DNA from: an uncultured Pelagibacteraceae bacterium
Lineage (GTDB): Bacteria > Pseudomonadota > Alphaproteobacteria > Pelagibacterales > Pelagibacteraceae
DNA: 64,000 nt
NCBI GenBank assembly: GCA_902571015.1
Contig: CACGAC010000003.1
Span: 62,001 to 126,000, forward strand
Reading direction: 5' to 3'
Position numbers and translations under genes: made by a program. Below, piece after piece: positions 37,535-50,537 of this stretch. Each line of letters starts with the position of its first letter. Position 1 is the first letter of the stretch. The notes beneath the pieces are model-generated. The model ran no database searches. It was given only the letters and a program-made list of their open reading frames with translations, and was not told the DNA's origin.

Positions 37535-39333
37535 TGAATAACAAAACTGAGAGTTTAAAGGAAAAGCTTAGACAAGCTCTATCATCTACAGCAAGAGTAA
37601 TTTCAGATGATTTGGGTATAAATCCTAAAAAAAATATTAAAAATTGTGAAAAACAAGATTTAATTGAATTAGAAAATTTAAATTCAAAAAATGATTTTAT
37701 TAAGGCTAGAGCTGAAACAGATTCAAAAGCTCTTAAAAAAAAATTTTCTAATGACTCCATATTTAAAAGGAATTTACCCTCTAGCTCATCATGTAAATCA
37801 CTTTATACAATTACAGAAAAAATAAGATACGAAAAATTGGGATCAAAAATGTTAAAAGGAATAGATAAAAATTTAAGAGACAATTATATTCAAATGATCA
37901 ATCATAAAAGAAAAGATCAAATTAAATCCAAAGATGATGTGCCTGTAGTTGAGGCTTTTGAATTATACATGCTAAAAAATTTCCACAATATAAAACTTAA
38001 TCCTTTAACATCAAAAATCTTAAACTTCTGGGAAAAGGATTTTGATAAATCAATTTTTGATCATATAGAATTTTTTAAGCAAAATTTAGAGGATCAAAAT
38101 CTCTATAGTTCAAAGTTCTCCCAAATACTCCAAGAAATGGATATTTTTCAATCTGAGGAAAATGAGGAGAGAATAGATGAAAACCAAGAGGATAACCAAG
38201 AAAATCAGTCAAGTGAAAACAATGATAGTGAAGATGAGGACAAAAGAGATCCTGATAAGCAAGATGAAACAGAAGCAAGTTTAGATTCAGATTACAATAT
38301 TGATGAATATAAATTAGATGAACAACTTGTAGATACAGAGTCCGATGAACATAATTCTGAGCAAGTTATTCAAAAGAAAAATTTAAAAGATTTAAATATA
38401 GAATATAAAATTTTTACATCACAGTTTGATGAAATTACGAAAGCTGAAAATCTTGAGAACGCAGATGAAGCGAATAAGCTTCGAAAAACTTTAGATCAAC
38501 AATTGATTGGTTTTCAAGATGTTATAACTAAACTTGCAAATAAACTTCAAAGACAATTATTGGCAAAACAGAATAGAGCTTGGGAGTTTGATTTGGAGGA
38601 AGGATTACTTGATAGCTCAAAATTACCAAGAATTATAATGGATCCATATAATTCATTATCTTTCAAGAAAGAAAAAGATTTGGACTTCAAGGACACTGTA
38701 GTAACACTTTTAATTGATAACTCGGGTTCAATGAGAGGAAGACCAATTACAATTGCAGCTATTTGCGCTGATATTCTATCTAGAACCTTGGAACGTTGCT
38801 CAGTGAAAGTAGAGATATTAGGGTTTACAACAAAAAATTGGAAAGGTGGCCAAAGTAGAGAGTTATGGAATAAAAATAATAAGCCAAAGACACCTGGAAG
38901 ATTGAATGATTTAAGACATATTATTTATAAAGGAGCTGATACACATTGGAGGCAGGCAAAAGATAACCTTGGGCTTATGTTAAAAGAGGGTTTACTAAAA
39001 GAAAACATAGATGGGGAGGCTATAACATGGGCTTTCAATAGAATTAAGAAAAGAAAAGAGGAAAGAAAAATTCTAATGGTAATTTCAGATGGTGCGCCAG
39101 TTGATGACTCAACCTTATCAGTAAATTCAGGAGATTTTTTAGAGAAACATTTAAAAAAAATGGTTAAATTTATAGAGGATAAATCTGAAATAGAAATTTT
39201 AGCTATAGGGATTGGTCATGATGTTTCTAGATATTATAAAAGAGCAATTAAGATCACTGATGTAAATGAGCTTGGTGATGTAATGATTTCCCAATTAAGC
39301 TCATTATTTGATAAAAAAGCAAAATTACATTAA
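37534..39333 (+). CDS. cobT: CobT-like cobaltochelatase VWA subunit
   Basis: Acidic linker, MIDAS-type [41 protein letters not shown]. Confidence 0.9.
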   Translation: MNNKTESLKEKLRQALSSTARVISDDLGINPKKNIKNCEKQDLIELENLNSKNDFIKARAETDSKALKKKFSNDSIFKRNLPSSSSCKSLYTITEKIRYEKLGSKMLKGIDKNLRDNYIQMINHKRKDQIKSKDDVPVVEAFELYMLKNFHNIKLNPLTSKILNFWEKDFDKSIFDHIEFFKQNLEDQNLYSSKFSQILQEMDIFQSEENEERIDENQEDNQENQSSENNDSEDEDKRDPDKQDETEASLDSDYNIDEYKLDEQLVDTESDEHNSEQVIQKKNLKDLNIEYKIFTSQFDEITKAENLENADEANKLRKTLDQQLIGFQDVITKLANKLQRQLLAKQNRAWEFDLEEGLLDSSKLPRIIMDPYNSLSFKKEKDLDFKDTVVTLLIDNSGSMRGRPITIAAICADILSRTLERCSVKVEILGFTTKNWKGGQSRELWNKNNKPKTPGRLNDLRHIIYKGADTHWRQAKDNLGLMLKEGLLKENIDGEAITWAFNRIKKRKEERKILMVISDGAPVDDSTLSVNSGDFLEKHLKKMVKFIEDKSEIEILAIGIGHDVSRYYKRAIKITDVNELGDVMISQLSSLFDKKAKLH

Positions 39334-40610
39334 ATTTTTTTCAAATCTTGATTTTTCCATCTTATATTGACTTCTGCCCCAGTTCTTGTTTTAGAATTTT
39401 GACAATTTAGAGAAGCAAAATTTTTTTCAAGTAAGTTTTTACCTATAAATATACCCAAACCTAAACCCGAGTTATTTTTATCTTTATTCTTAAGTGATCT
39501 CAAATAAGGTTCACCTATTTTTGATAATATCTCACCAGGATATCCTTCGCCATCATCTTCGATAATAATTTCGGTATATTCATTATTGCTTTTAAGAGTT
39601 ATGAATATTTTTCCTTTAGCAAATTTATTTGCGTTTCCAATAAAATTTCTCAAACCATATATAATTTCTATTGATTTTGAAATTTTCCTAGGACTCGAAT
39701 CTTGATCAAAATTTAAAACAAATTTTTTATCACTTGTTTCCTTAAATGAATTAACGATTTGATTTATATATTTTTTAAAATTTAAGTCCTCATCTATAAA
39801 ATCATCTTCTTCAATAGGATTTAAAGACAACCTTTTCAAAATTTGATTACATCTTTCAACTTGACTTGATAATAATTCTATGTCCGAAGTCAATTCTTTA
39901 CGATCCTTTAGCTGGTGTTTTAGCTCTTGTGAAATAATTTTAATCGTAGATAAAGGAGTACCAAGAGAGTGGGCTGCTGCTGCTGCTTGACCTCCTAAAG
40001 ATAGCATTTCATGTTCCTGTGCCATTATTTCCTCCATTTTACTCAAAGCTTCTTTTCTTTTTCTAGACTCTGAGCCGAATACTATCGCAAAATAATTTAA
40101 AAAAATTAAAGCAATTATGAAAGCAATTGGAATTGAATAATAATAATAGGGGTCAACATGAAAATGATTATTTAATGGTGAAGGTAAATCCTCTGAATAA
40201 AATGTCAAAAAAGTAATCATTAATATTGTTGTAATAACAAGAAATAAATTAGTCCTAATACCTAAGTTTGAAGACGCAAACACACTAGGAATCAATAAAA
40301 AAATTACAAAAGGATTTACGATTCCACCTGTTAAATATATTAGTGAACCCAATTGAAAGATGTCAATCATTAAAAAAAATAATGCAGATCTATCTGAAAG
40401 TTGAGTTTTATTATAAACGAAGATCAAATAAAAGTTACTTAAAATTCCAATAAAAATAATCAAATTTGTTAGAATAAAATTAAAGTCAAAATTAAAAAAA
40501 AAATAAACAATATAAACTGAAATTAATTGGCCAATAATACCAATCCATCTTAAAGATATATAAGTAGATTTCTTTAAAGTATGAAATTTTGAAGTTTCAA
40601 AAAACTTCAT
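39330..40610 (-). CDS. RegB/PrrB-like sensor histidine kinase
   Basis: Six-TM N-terminus, TGGIVNPF, H-box [39 protein letters not shown]. Confidence 0.82.
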   Translation of the reverse strand: MKFFETSKFHTLKKSTYISLRWIGIIGQLISVYIVYFFFNFDFNFILTNLIIFIGILSNFYLIFVYNKTQLSDRSALFFLMIDIFQLGSLIYLTGGIVNPFVIFLLIPSVFASSNLGIRTNLFLVITTILMITFLTFYSEDLPSPLNNHFHVDPYYYYSIPIAFIIALIFLNYFAIVFGSESRKRKEALSKMEEIMAQEHEMLSLGGQAAAAAHSLGTPLSTIKIISQELKHQLKDRKELTSDIELLSSQVERCNQILKRLSLNPIEEDDFIDEDLNFKKYINQIVNSFKETSDKKFVLNFDQDSSPRKISKSIEIIYGLRNFIGNANKFAKGKIFITLKSNNEYTEIIIEDDGEGYPGEILSKIGEPYLRSLKNKDKNNSGLGLGIFIGKNLLEKNFASLNCQNSKTRTGAEVNIRWKNQDLKKI

Positions 40611-40613
40611 AAT

Positions 40614-42695
<2,082 letters not shown>

Positions 42696-42786
42696 TTATA
42701 ACATTTTTTAAGAAAAATTGCTCAATTATAATTAGAAATTTTAAATAAAAATCTCAAATAAAGTATATGTATCAGGACTTATTTAA

Positions 42787-42876
42787 TGGCGGAGAGAATG
42801 GGATTCGAACCCATGAAAGGGTTTCCCCTTTACACGCTTTCCAAGCGTGCGCCTTCAACCACTCGGCCATCTCTCC
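42787..42876 (-). tRNA. tRNA-Ser(GGA), CCA encoded
   Basis: Acceptor GGAGAGA/TCTCTCC, long variable arm, anticodon loop TTGGAAA, canonical T-loop TTCGAAT. Confidence 0.95.
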
Positions 42877-42946
42877 TAATAATGCTAATTATTATATATC
42901 AATCTTAGCTTGAATATAATTTTTTTTTATCTAACATATTTTTTGT

Positions 42947-43756
42947 ATGGGTAGGTTTAAAATTAGAATTTTTTTAAAAAAGTTTTTTGACACTAAATTT
43001 CGAATTAATTCGAAGGATCAGTCTAGTCATAACGATTATAAAGTTGAAAAAAGAAAGTACGATCAAAAGAAATATAAGATAAAATTAGTTACTTCATATG
43101 ATAAAAACTTTGAAGAAATTGGTAATAAAACCTCAGAAACCTTAAAGAATTATGCGGATAAATTTAATTATACTTTTGAAAAAATTAATCAAGTGAATTT
43201 TGAAAGACCATATGCTTGGAATAAAATACAAATTTTATTGAACGAAATGAAAAATTCAAATTTTGATTATATCTTGTGGGTTGATGCAGATGCATATTTT
43301 AATAGATATGATATTGATATAGCAGACGAAATTGATGAAAATAAACACATTTATTTAGTAAAGCACTATTGCGAGGTTCATAAAGGATCTTATTACGATA
43401 ATACTAAACTGGCTATTTTGAGAATAAATACTGGCGTATTGTTAATGAAATGCTGCTTACATAACGAAAAATTTCTTAAAGAAGTTTGGAGAAAAGAAGA
43501 ATATATTAACCATGATTGGTGGGAACAAGCTGCGATCATGGATATCTTGGGTTTTAAGTCGGAATTGAATGGAAATTTAAATGATAACAAAGGTGATAGT
43601 TTTTATTTAGAAAATTTGAAATTTTTATCAAATAAATGGAATTCAATACCTTCAAACTATGATCTAAGTATGGAAAAACAAAATCCATGTATAATTCATT
43701 TAGCCGGTATGACAAAAGAAAATAGAGTCAATTATTTAAAGAGAAATTTAAAGTAA
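42947..43756 (+). CDS. GT34-like (GMA12/MNN10) galactosyltransferase family protein
   Basis: PYAWNKIQILLNEM, YILWVDADAYF, NTGVLLMK, NHDWWEQAAIMDIL. Confidence 0.75.
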   Translation: MGRFKIRIFLKKFFDTKFRINSKDQSSHNDYKVEKRKYDQKKYKIKLVTSYDKNFEEIGNKTSETLKNYADKFNYTFEKINQVNFERPYAWNKIQILLNEMKNSNFDYILWVDADAYFNRYDIDIADEIDENKHIYLVKHYCEVHKGSYYDNTKLAILRINTGVLLMKCCLHNEKFLKEVWRKEEYINHDWWEQAAIMDILGFKSELNGNLNDNKGDSFYLENLKFLSNKWNSIPSNYDLSMEKQNPCIIHLAGMTKENRVNYLKRNLK

Positions 43757-45637
43757 TTTAAGTTTTTCTAAAAATTTATAAAAACTATTTACCAATAATT
43801 CTGAGCCTTCTTTAGTTAAGTGTCCATCATCTCTGTGGGTGATCAAATCATTTTTTAAATTGTATGAATAACAAATTTTAGTTGGACAAATTTCATCATA
43901 GGGTAAATAAAAATTTATCTCTCTTTTTCTTTCTTTTATTTTATCATTTATATTATTATATAATTGTTGGATTTTTCTATTTTTTTTATCTATTTTCGAA
44001 TCATAAAAACAATTTTTTTGTTTGATCAGACATTTTAGGGGTTCCTGTTTTTTTTGTAAGTTTGGAATAGGTCCAATAATAAGACCAGAAACATTTTTTT
44101 TCATTTTGTCAATATTATCAAAAAAGAAGTTCATATGTTTATCACTACTTACGTTTGTAACAAAAATTATTTTTTTATATTTTGTTGAGACGTTAGATAT
44201 AAGATCAGCCACACTACTATTACTCAATGAAACATTATGTAAATAGTAAAAATTTATTTTTTTACCCAACTTATCAAACATTGGAATAAAATGAGCTGTA
44301 TGGCTATTACCAATAATAAAGAACAAATTTTCATTATCATTACTATTTAAACATTCAGATCGTAATCCATCATTATTAGTATTGAAAATTTTAGAATTTT
44401 GAGTGCAGTATTTATATATAGGAAAATCATTAATAGAAAATTTATAAAAAACCGTTCTTTCAGAAAAATTGGATTTGTGCTCAAGATAATTTACTTCATT
44501 TAAAATTTTTTTTGAATTTAATTTGATGCTATTAAGGATAGTTTGCTCATTTTTTGATATAATAAACATAAAAATAAAACAGAAAAACATTAATAAAATA
44601 ATACTAGGAAACTTTTTGCCCAGTTTAAAATTGAAATGTCGAAATTTATTTTCAATGTAAAGATATGAAAAATTTGAAATAAGAATTGTTAACAAAAAAG
44701 TTACTGGTAACCTAAAAAAACTGTCATCATAATATAAATCATAAAAATATATTATGGGAAGATGCCAAAGATAAAAAGAATAGGAAATATTCCCCAAAAT
44801 TAAAGCACTATTTCCTATTAAATTATTTTTATAAAAGTATGTATCTTTACAAAAAAATAACATCATAGATGAAAAAATAGTTATTAATAAAACTTTCTGA
44901 AAATTATCAAAAGAATTTCCACTTAGTGAAATTGAAATAATTATTAGTATTAAAAGATAAGATAAATATCTATTTTTATAGTTAAATTTTAATGAAATAA
45001 AAAAGATTACACTACCAAATAAAAATTGCCAGAATCTAAAAAGTGGAGAATAAAAAACTAATTTTAATTCATCTCGATTTAAAAAGGTAAAAATAATTCC
45101 TATAAAAATTAATAGAATAAAAAAATAAAAGATAAATTTTAGATTATTTTTTGAAATATTAATTAAAATCAAAAAACAAATTGGAAATATAATATAAAAT
45201 TGTTCCTCTACACCTAATGACCAGGTATGATTAAGTGGATCTTCAAAAATCGTATCAAAGTAATCCCTCTTAGAAAAAAGATAAAAAAAATTTGATAAGC
45301 CTATAAAAGCGAAAAGCAAAGTATACAATCTGTTCAAAAAGTACTCTAAAGGAGATAAAATAATAATTACAATAAATGTGGTAAGTAAGAATACTACTAG
45401 AACAGGATAAATTCTTTTAAATCTTTTAATAAAAAAATTTTTTAAAGATATAGTATTATTAATTTTAAAATCTTCATAAAGCCTTAATGTTATGACATAT
45501 CCAGAGATTACAAAAAAAATATCTACTCCTAAATATCCATTTTTAAATATTTCAAATTTTAAATGATAAAAAAATACTAATAATACAGAAAGTGCTCTTA
45601 AGTATTGTATATAATAAATTTGATTGGTTTTATACAT
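43748..45637 (-). CDS. Acyltransferase-3 family O-acetyltransferase with C-terminal SGNH domain (OafA-like)
   Basis: QYLRALSVLLVFFYHL, GYLGVDIFFVISGYVI, HTWSLGVEEQFYIIFP; C-term GNSHT and DDGHLT. Confidence 0.88.
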   Translation of the reverse strand: MYKTNQIYYIQYLRALSVLLVFFYHLKFEIFKNGYLGVDIFFVISGYVITLRLYEDFKINNTISLKNFFIKRFKRIYPVLVVFLLTTFIVIIILSPLEYFLNRLYTLLFAFIGLSNFFYLFSKRDYFDTIFEDPLNHTWSLGVEEQFYIIFPICFLILINISKNNLKFIFYFFILLIFIGIIFTFLNRDELKLVFYSPLFRFWQFLFGSVIFFISLKFNYKNRYLSYLLILIIISISLSGNSFDNFQKVLLITIFSSMMLFFCKDTYFYKNNLIGNSALILGNISYSFYLWHLPIIYFYDLYYDDSFFRLPVTFLLTILISNFSYLYIENKFRHFNFKLGKKFPSIILLMFFCFIFMFIISKNEQTILNSIKLNSKKILNEVNYLEHKSNFSERTVFYKFSINDFPIYKYCTQNSKIFNTNNDGLRSECLNSNDNENLFFIIGNSHTAHFIPMFDKLGKKINFYYLHNVSLSNSSVADLISNVSTKYKKIIFVTNVSSDKHMNFFFDNIDKMKKNVSGLIIGPIPNLQKKQEPLKCLIKQKNCFYDSKIDKKNRKIQQLYNNINDKIKERKREINFYLPYDEICPTKICYSYNLKNDLITHRDDGHLTKEGSELLVNSFYKFLEKLKLL

Positions 45638-45661
45638 TAGAAATGTTTATAATTAGTATAT

Positions 45662-46486
45662 TTGGTTTTTATAATAATTCAAAACTATTTAGTTGTACAT
45701 GCTAAGATTATGTTAATAAAATTTTTCTCAAAGAAAAAAAAATATTCTTACGATCAAATCGTAAGTTTAAAAAAAAAACAAATTGGAACTAAAATTCATA
45801 AAATTTTTAAGGGTAAAGTTGCTAGTGGTTTATATAAAAATATGAAAATTTCTCTTAAAGAAAATTGGGGAAATGATATTGGTTCAAAGATTTTAGGTAT
45901 ATACGAGGAACAAATTCAGAAAATAATACATAAAATCGCTAAGGAAAGAAAAATTAATATCTTAATAAACTTCGGTGCAGCAGAGGGTTATCATCTGATT
46001 GGCCCAATAAAAAAAAAAATAATTTCATCCGGATATGGAATCGAAATCGATAAAGAAACAAAAAAAACTTTAAAAAAAAACATTGTTTTAAATAAACTTT
46101 CAAGCAAAATAAAAATCATAAATTTTGAAGATTTTAAATTGTTAAAAACAAAGATTAAAAAAAAAGATTCATCTAAAATTTTAATTCTAATTGACATTGA
46201 GGGAAATGAGTATGATTTACTAAATAAATATAATATGAAATACTTTAAAAATAATCTTTTAATTATAGAACTTCATCAATTTATGTGTAGTTCCTCAATT
46301 AAACATAAAAAATTTATTAAATTACTGAAAAAATTTTATAAAATTAAGGAAATTAGAAATGGCAGAAGAAATCCATATTTAAGAGAAATTGAGCACTTAT
46401 CTGATGATGAAAGATGGATGATTGTTTCGGAAGGTAGGCCTAGTGAAATGACCTGGTTAATATGTTATCCTAAGACAACACTTTAA
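45662..46486 (+). CDS. SAM-dependent methyltransferase-like protein (start uncertain)
   Basis: INILINFGAAEGYHLIGPI, GYGIEIDKE, LIDIEGNEYDLL. Confidence 0.55.
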   Translation: MVFIIIQNYLVVHAKIMLIKFFSKKKKYSYDQIVSLKKKQIGTKIHKIFKGKVASGLYKNMKISLKENWGNDIGSKILGIYEEQIQKIIHKIAKERKINILINFGAAEGYHLIGPIKKKIISSGYGIEIDKETKKTLKKNIVLNKLSSKIKIINFEDFKLLKTKIKKKDSSKILILIDIEGNEYDLLNKYNMKYFKNNLLIIELHQFMCSSSIKHKKFIKLLKKFYKIKEIRNGRRNPYLREIEHLSDDERWMIVSEGRPSEMTWLICYPKTTL

Positions 46487-47766
46487 TCAACATTTAGGAC
46501 CCCTATTTCACCTTCCTCCTCAAATGCAAAAATAATACTTCTAATTTCCTCTATAAACTTAATATCTCTTATTCTGTTTCCTATATAAATTTTTTCAATA
46601 AAAATTATTTTATCATACTCCTCATCAAATTTTATTCTAAAAATATTTCTTCCATATAACGATGTAAGAATATAATTATCTTCAAATTTATTTGAGAAAT
46701 TATTTGATAGTCTTATAATCTCAGAAATACCTATTGACGGGACAAACGCATAAATTGGTTCTTGAAATCCATGTTTTTTATGATTTTTTAAATAAACATT
46801 TTTATCTTTATTTCCCGAGTATCTCTCACCGTAAGAAGCTAATGGCCAACCATAATTTTTACCTTTTGATATGTTATTTATTTCGTCACCGCCTCTAGGC
46901 CCATGTTCTGTTGCTAATATGACCTCTTTATCACTGTACAGACCCTGTATATTTCTATGTCCTTTCGAATAAAATGAGTATGTAAAATCCTTTAGATTCA
47001 GAGAAATGATTTTTCCAAAAATTGATTCGTCACTCTGTGGTCTATTAGTTATTTTATCGGGGGTTTGGTTCGTTGTTGAGAATAATAAATTGTTTTCATC
47101 GTCTTTTTTATTTAAAACCATTCTACCTGCTTGTATATAGTCTCCACACTCATCAGCGGAAAATATATTTTTAAATTCAAATTCTGTGAAGTTTTTTATT
47201 TTTGACATTGCTACATTCATTGTCTCACAAGTTTTGTCTCCCCCAATATATGAAACAAAAAAATAATTGCCTTCAACCAAAGTATCTAAAACTTTTGAAG
47301 TTACTAAGTTATTTTTTATCTTGTTAAGATTAATTTCTTCAGCTTGAGAATTAGATAGAAAATTAAGATCAAATTCATATGTCCCACCCAAGTAATCAGT
47401 TAATAAAATTTTTTCATTAAATTGATCGAAGAAAAACGATTTAAACCTATGCTTATATCCACCTAGCTTTTTTTTATTACTATGGTTCAATATGAATTCT
47501 TCAGGAAAAACTAGTTTTTTTGATTTAAGATTAAGTTTAATAAACTGAGTGTCAGGTAAGAATTTAAAATTATAATCATTTTTGAGATTCTCGATAACTG
47601 AGGTTTCTTTAAACAAATTTTCCCTGAACTCAATTTGTAAATTGGGATATTTTTCAAAAATCTTAGTTTGAATTTTAAATATATCATTAGTGAAAAAAAA
47701 TTTAGATCCCAAAAATAATATAATCAGTGAGACAAGTATTAATATAAATCTTATATTTTTTTTCAT
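46483..47766 (-). CDS. PQQ-dependent glucose/sorbosone dehydrogenase-like protein, membrane-anchored
   Basis: N-terminal TM, GHRNIQGLY, ATEHGPRGGDEINNISKGKNYGWPLASYGE. Confidence 0.72.
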   Translation of the reverse strand: MKKNIRFILILVSLIILFLGSKFFFTNDIFKIQTKIFEKYPNLQIEFRENLFKETSVIENLKNDYNFKFLPDTQFIKLNLKSKKLVFPEEFILNHSNKKKLGGYKHRFKSFFFDQFNEKILLTDYLGGTYEFDLNFLSNSQAEEINLNKIKNNLVTSKVLDTLVEGNYFFVSYIGGDKTCETMNVAMSKIKNFTEFEFKNIFSADECGDYIQAGRMVLNKKDDENNLLFSTTNQTPDKITNRPQSDESIFGKIISLNLKDFTYSFYSKGHRNIQGLYSDKEVILATEHGPRGGDEINNISKGKNYGWPLASYGERYSGNKDKNVYLKNHKKHGFQEPIYAFVPSIGISEIIRLSNNFSNKFEDNYILTSLYGRNIFRIKFDEEYDKIIFIEKIYIGNRIRDIKFIEEIRSIIFAFEEEGEIGVLNVD

Positions 47767-47862
47767 AAATTATGATTTTAATTGTTACCTTTGAAGTTAT
47801 CTTCTAATATAATTTTATAACATTTTAAATATATTTTATCTATAAAAACTAATAACTTTTAT

Positions 47863-48831
47863 ATGAGAACAAAATTAAAAAAAGATAATTTTCAGAAACT
47901 CAATATATTTCAAGTAACACTTCGTGGAAATATTCCTACCATAAAAAATAATATTATAATGTTTGAAAAATATTATCCTAACTTTAGATTATTTATAATT
48001 TGTCCTAAAAAAGATGTTGATTTTTTTAAAAGACACATCAATTTCAAGAATTGCAAAATAATTAATGAGGAAAATGTTCTACCTTTAAAAAAGTTTATCT
48101 ATATCGCTAATAAATATTTTTTAAAAAATAACTATTACAGAAAAATTCAATCTAGGCTTAGTTGGTATTATCAACAAATTTTGAAAATTTCATTTATGAT
48201 AGACTTTGTCTCTAAAGAACAGGAGCCATTATTAATGTGGGATGCAGATGCAATTTTACTAAAAAGGTTTGATTTTTTTAATCATGGAAAAACTATTAAG
48301 TATGGTACTACATTTGAGTTTCATCGTGCTTATTTTGAAACTAATAAAAAAATATTAAAAGAATTACCAAAATACTTTATTGCTATGACGAATCAATTTA
48401 TTGGCCTTACACCATTAGAAAATGAATTTTTGATAAAAAAACTAAAAAAAATTAAAAAAAGAGAGAGACCAACACCCCTGTGGATTTCACACATCGTTTC
48501 ATGGGCAATTTCTGCTTCTCATAAAAATTTTAATGGATCAATGTTTTCTGAGCAAGAATTAATTGGGCAATCTAATTTATTATATTCTTATGAGAAACAA
48601 AAATTAATACATGGTCTTAGAATAGGTTTGAACGGAACACTAACTAATTTACAAAAAAAAATTTCTATTTTTTTTGGATACAATTATGTAAGCTATGAAT
48701 ACTCACATCCAAATATTAACAATAGAAATATGCTCAATAGACATCAATCTTGGTTTTCATTTATTAAAATAATTTTAAATAAAACTTCAAATAAAATTTT
48801 TAGAGGCATTAAACATTTTTTAAATTTTTAA
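47863..48831 (+). CDS. DUF6492-like putative glycosyltransferase
   Basis: SWYYQQILKISFMIDF, LLMWDADAILLKRF. Confidence 0.6.
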   Translation: MRTKLKKDNFQKLNIFQVTLRGNIPTIKNNIIMFEKYYPNFRLFIICPKKDVDFFKRHINFKNCKIINEENVLPLKKFIYIANKYFLKNNYYRKIQSRLSWYYQQILKISFMIDFVSKEQEPLLMWDADAILLKRFDFFNHGKTIKYGTTFEFHRAYFETNKKILKELPKYFIAMTNQFIGLTPLENEFLIKKLKKIKKRERPTPLWISHIVSWAISASHKNFNGSMFSEQELIGQSNLLYSYEKQKLIHGLRIGLNGTLTNLQKKISIFFGYNYVSYEYSHPNINNRNMLNRHQSWFSFIKIILNKTSNKIFRGIKHFLNF

Positions 48832-49662
48832 TTATTTTTTAGTAATTATTTTTTTGTTATATTCTTTATTAAAATCATAATAACCCCAATCACATACTGT
48901 ATTACGAGTATATTTTTTAAACCAAAAAGGGAGATACCTCTCAGCTAGATAAGCATATAATCTTTCTTGATCATAACCCTTAAGTTTTTTAGTGCCAAAA
49001 ACTTTTTCACATCTAAAAAGCCATTGAAACAAATCTTTAAACCACTTATCCAAAATTTTTTTTTTGGATATAAACATTATGTTAGGATTAAACTCAGTAT
49101 TATTTTGAACATATCTACGAAATTCATTTCTATCTTTTATTGATAATTCATTAATCGCTTTATCCAAAACACCATAGCCATGGTGCATATCAAAATGCAA
49201 TTTAATATTATGTTTTCCTTTATTTATAAAAACACTTGGATCAACTAGGATATTTTTCCATCCTCTCTTAATTAATTTCATCTTTTTATGACCCATTACA
49301 CTTATAGGTTTGCACAAGACACTGTCAAATTTATTCCAAGAGTTTTTAGGTTTTTTCAATATAAGTTTTTTTAATAACTTATAAGAAGTTATCTTTTTTT
49401 TCTTGATCAACCAAAATCTTCTCTTCTGGCAAAATCCAATCCATTTGTTTTGATTATAATTTTTTAATTTATTTTTCCAGAACCAATAATGAAAAGTAAG
49501 TTCTGAGTAATTTTTTTCTTTATGTTGAATTTTTTTACCTTTTAAGCATGTTATATATTTTTTTGAAAAAGTGTTTTTGCCTACACCAACAAGAGTCACA
49601 TTAAGAGTCTCAAGTTTCTTTTGTGGTATATTTGTGACACAGAATATCTCAATTTTGGACAT
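48832..49662 (-). CDS. DUF4422-like putative glycosyltransferase
   Basis: YSELTFHYWFWKN, WIGFCQKRRFWL, Y-LAERYLPFWF. Confidence 0.6.
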   Translation of the reverse strand: MSKIEIFCVTNIPQKKLETLNVTLVGVGKNTFSKKYITCLKGKKIQHKEKNYSELTFHYWFWKNKLKNYNQNKWIGFCQKRRFWLIKKKKITSYKLLKKLILKKPKNSWNKFDSVLCKPISVMGHKKMKLIKRGWKNILVDPSVFINKGKHNIKLHFDMHHGYGVLDKAINELSIKDRNEFRRYVQNNTEFNPNIMFISKKKILDKWFKDLFQWLFRCEKVFGTKKLKGYDQERLYAYLAERYLPFWFKKYTRNTVCDWGYYDFNKEYNKKIITKK

Positions 49663-49706
49663 TTATTATTTAATATTTTGTAACTAATCATTATAATATT
49701 ATATCT

Positions 49707-50537
49707 TTGATGAAAAATAAAATTTATGACTGCACCACATTTTATCAAGGAAATTTACTCTTTGAAACAAGATATAAAATTCTAAAAGATCATGTAGATT
49801 ATTTTGTAGTATGTGAGGCAAACAAAGATCATGTAGGGAAAAAAAAAGCGTTTAACTTTAACAAAAGTTTTTTAAAAAAATATTCCAAAAAACTTATCTA
49901 CATAAAGGTAAATGATTTACCAAATATTAGATTAAAGGGGAAAAAAGATTATGGAATTTTAAGAGTCCAAATGGAAAATATTTTTAAAGGTATAAAAAAT
50001 GCAAACGATGACGATTTAATAATATTTTCTGATGAAGATGAAATTCCAAATCCAAAAAGTATTAAAAATTTTAAGAAAGAAAAATTCAAATTTGGAATTT
50101 TTCTACAAAATATGTACTACTTTAGATTAAATATACAAAATTTTGATGAAGGAAAAGGTAATTGGCCAGGTTCTAGAATATGTAAAAAAAAATATCTTAA
50201 ATCATTTTTCAAATTAAGACTTTTAAAAACTAAAAATATTGATTATCCATTTTGGAGATTTGATAAAGAAAAAAACATACAACTAATAAAAAAAGGGGGT
50301 TGGCATTTTACGTACTTAATGTCACCTAAAGATATATCTAAAAAAATAAAAAGTATGTCCCATACAGAATTTAATAAGAAAAATTTTACTAATATAAAAA
50401 ATATTAAAAAAAAAATATCTAATTTAAAGGATCCATTTGACAGAAATTTTAATCTTAAAAAAGTTTCAATTGATCAAACTTATCCATCATATATAAGAAA
50501 TAATTTAAACTTATTTAAAAAATGGATTTTAAAATGA
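49707..50537 (+). CDS. GT17-like glycosyltransferase
   Basis: IYDCTTFYQGNLLFETRYKILKDHVDYFVVCEA, DLIIFSDEDEIPNP, GGWHFTYL. Confidence 0.75.
   Translation: MMKNKIYDCTTFYQGNLLFETRYKILKDHVDYFVVCEANKDHVGKKKAFNFNKSFLKKYSKKLIYIKVNDLPNIRLKGKKDYGILRVQMENIFKGIKNANDDDLIIFSDEDEIPNPKSIKNFKKEKFKFGIFLQNMYYFRLNIQNFDEGKGNWPGSRICKKKYLKSFFKLRLLKTKNIDYPFWRFDKEKNIQLIKKGGWHFTYLMSPKDISKKIKSMSHTEFNKKNFTNIKNIKKKISNLKDPFDRNFNLKKVSIDQTYPSYIRNNLNLFKKWILK

Noticed and set aside
37534-39333. CobT-like/CobS-like pair as a MoxR-VWA anti-phage system
   Set aside because: Sequence motifs and synteny fit alphaproteobacterial cobS-cobT better; kept only as an orphan-chelatase observation
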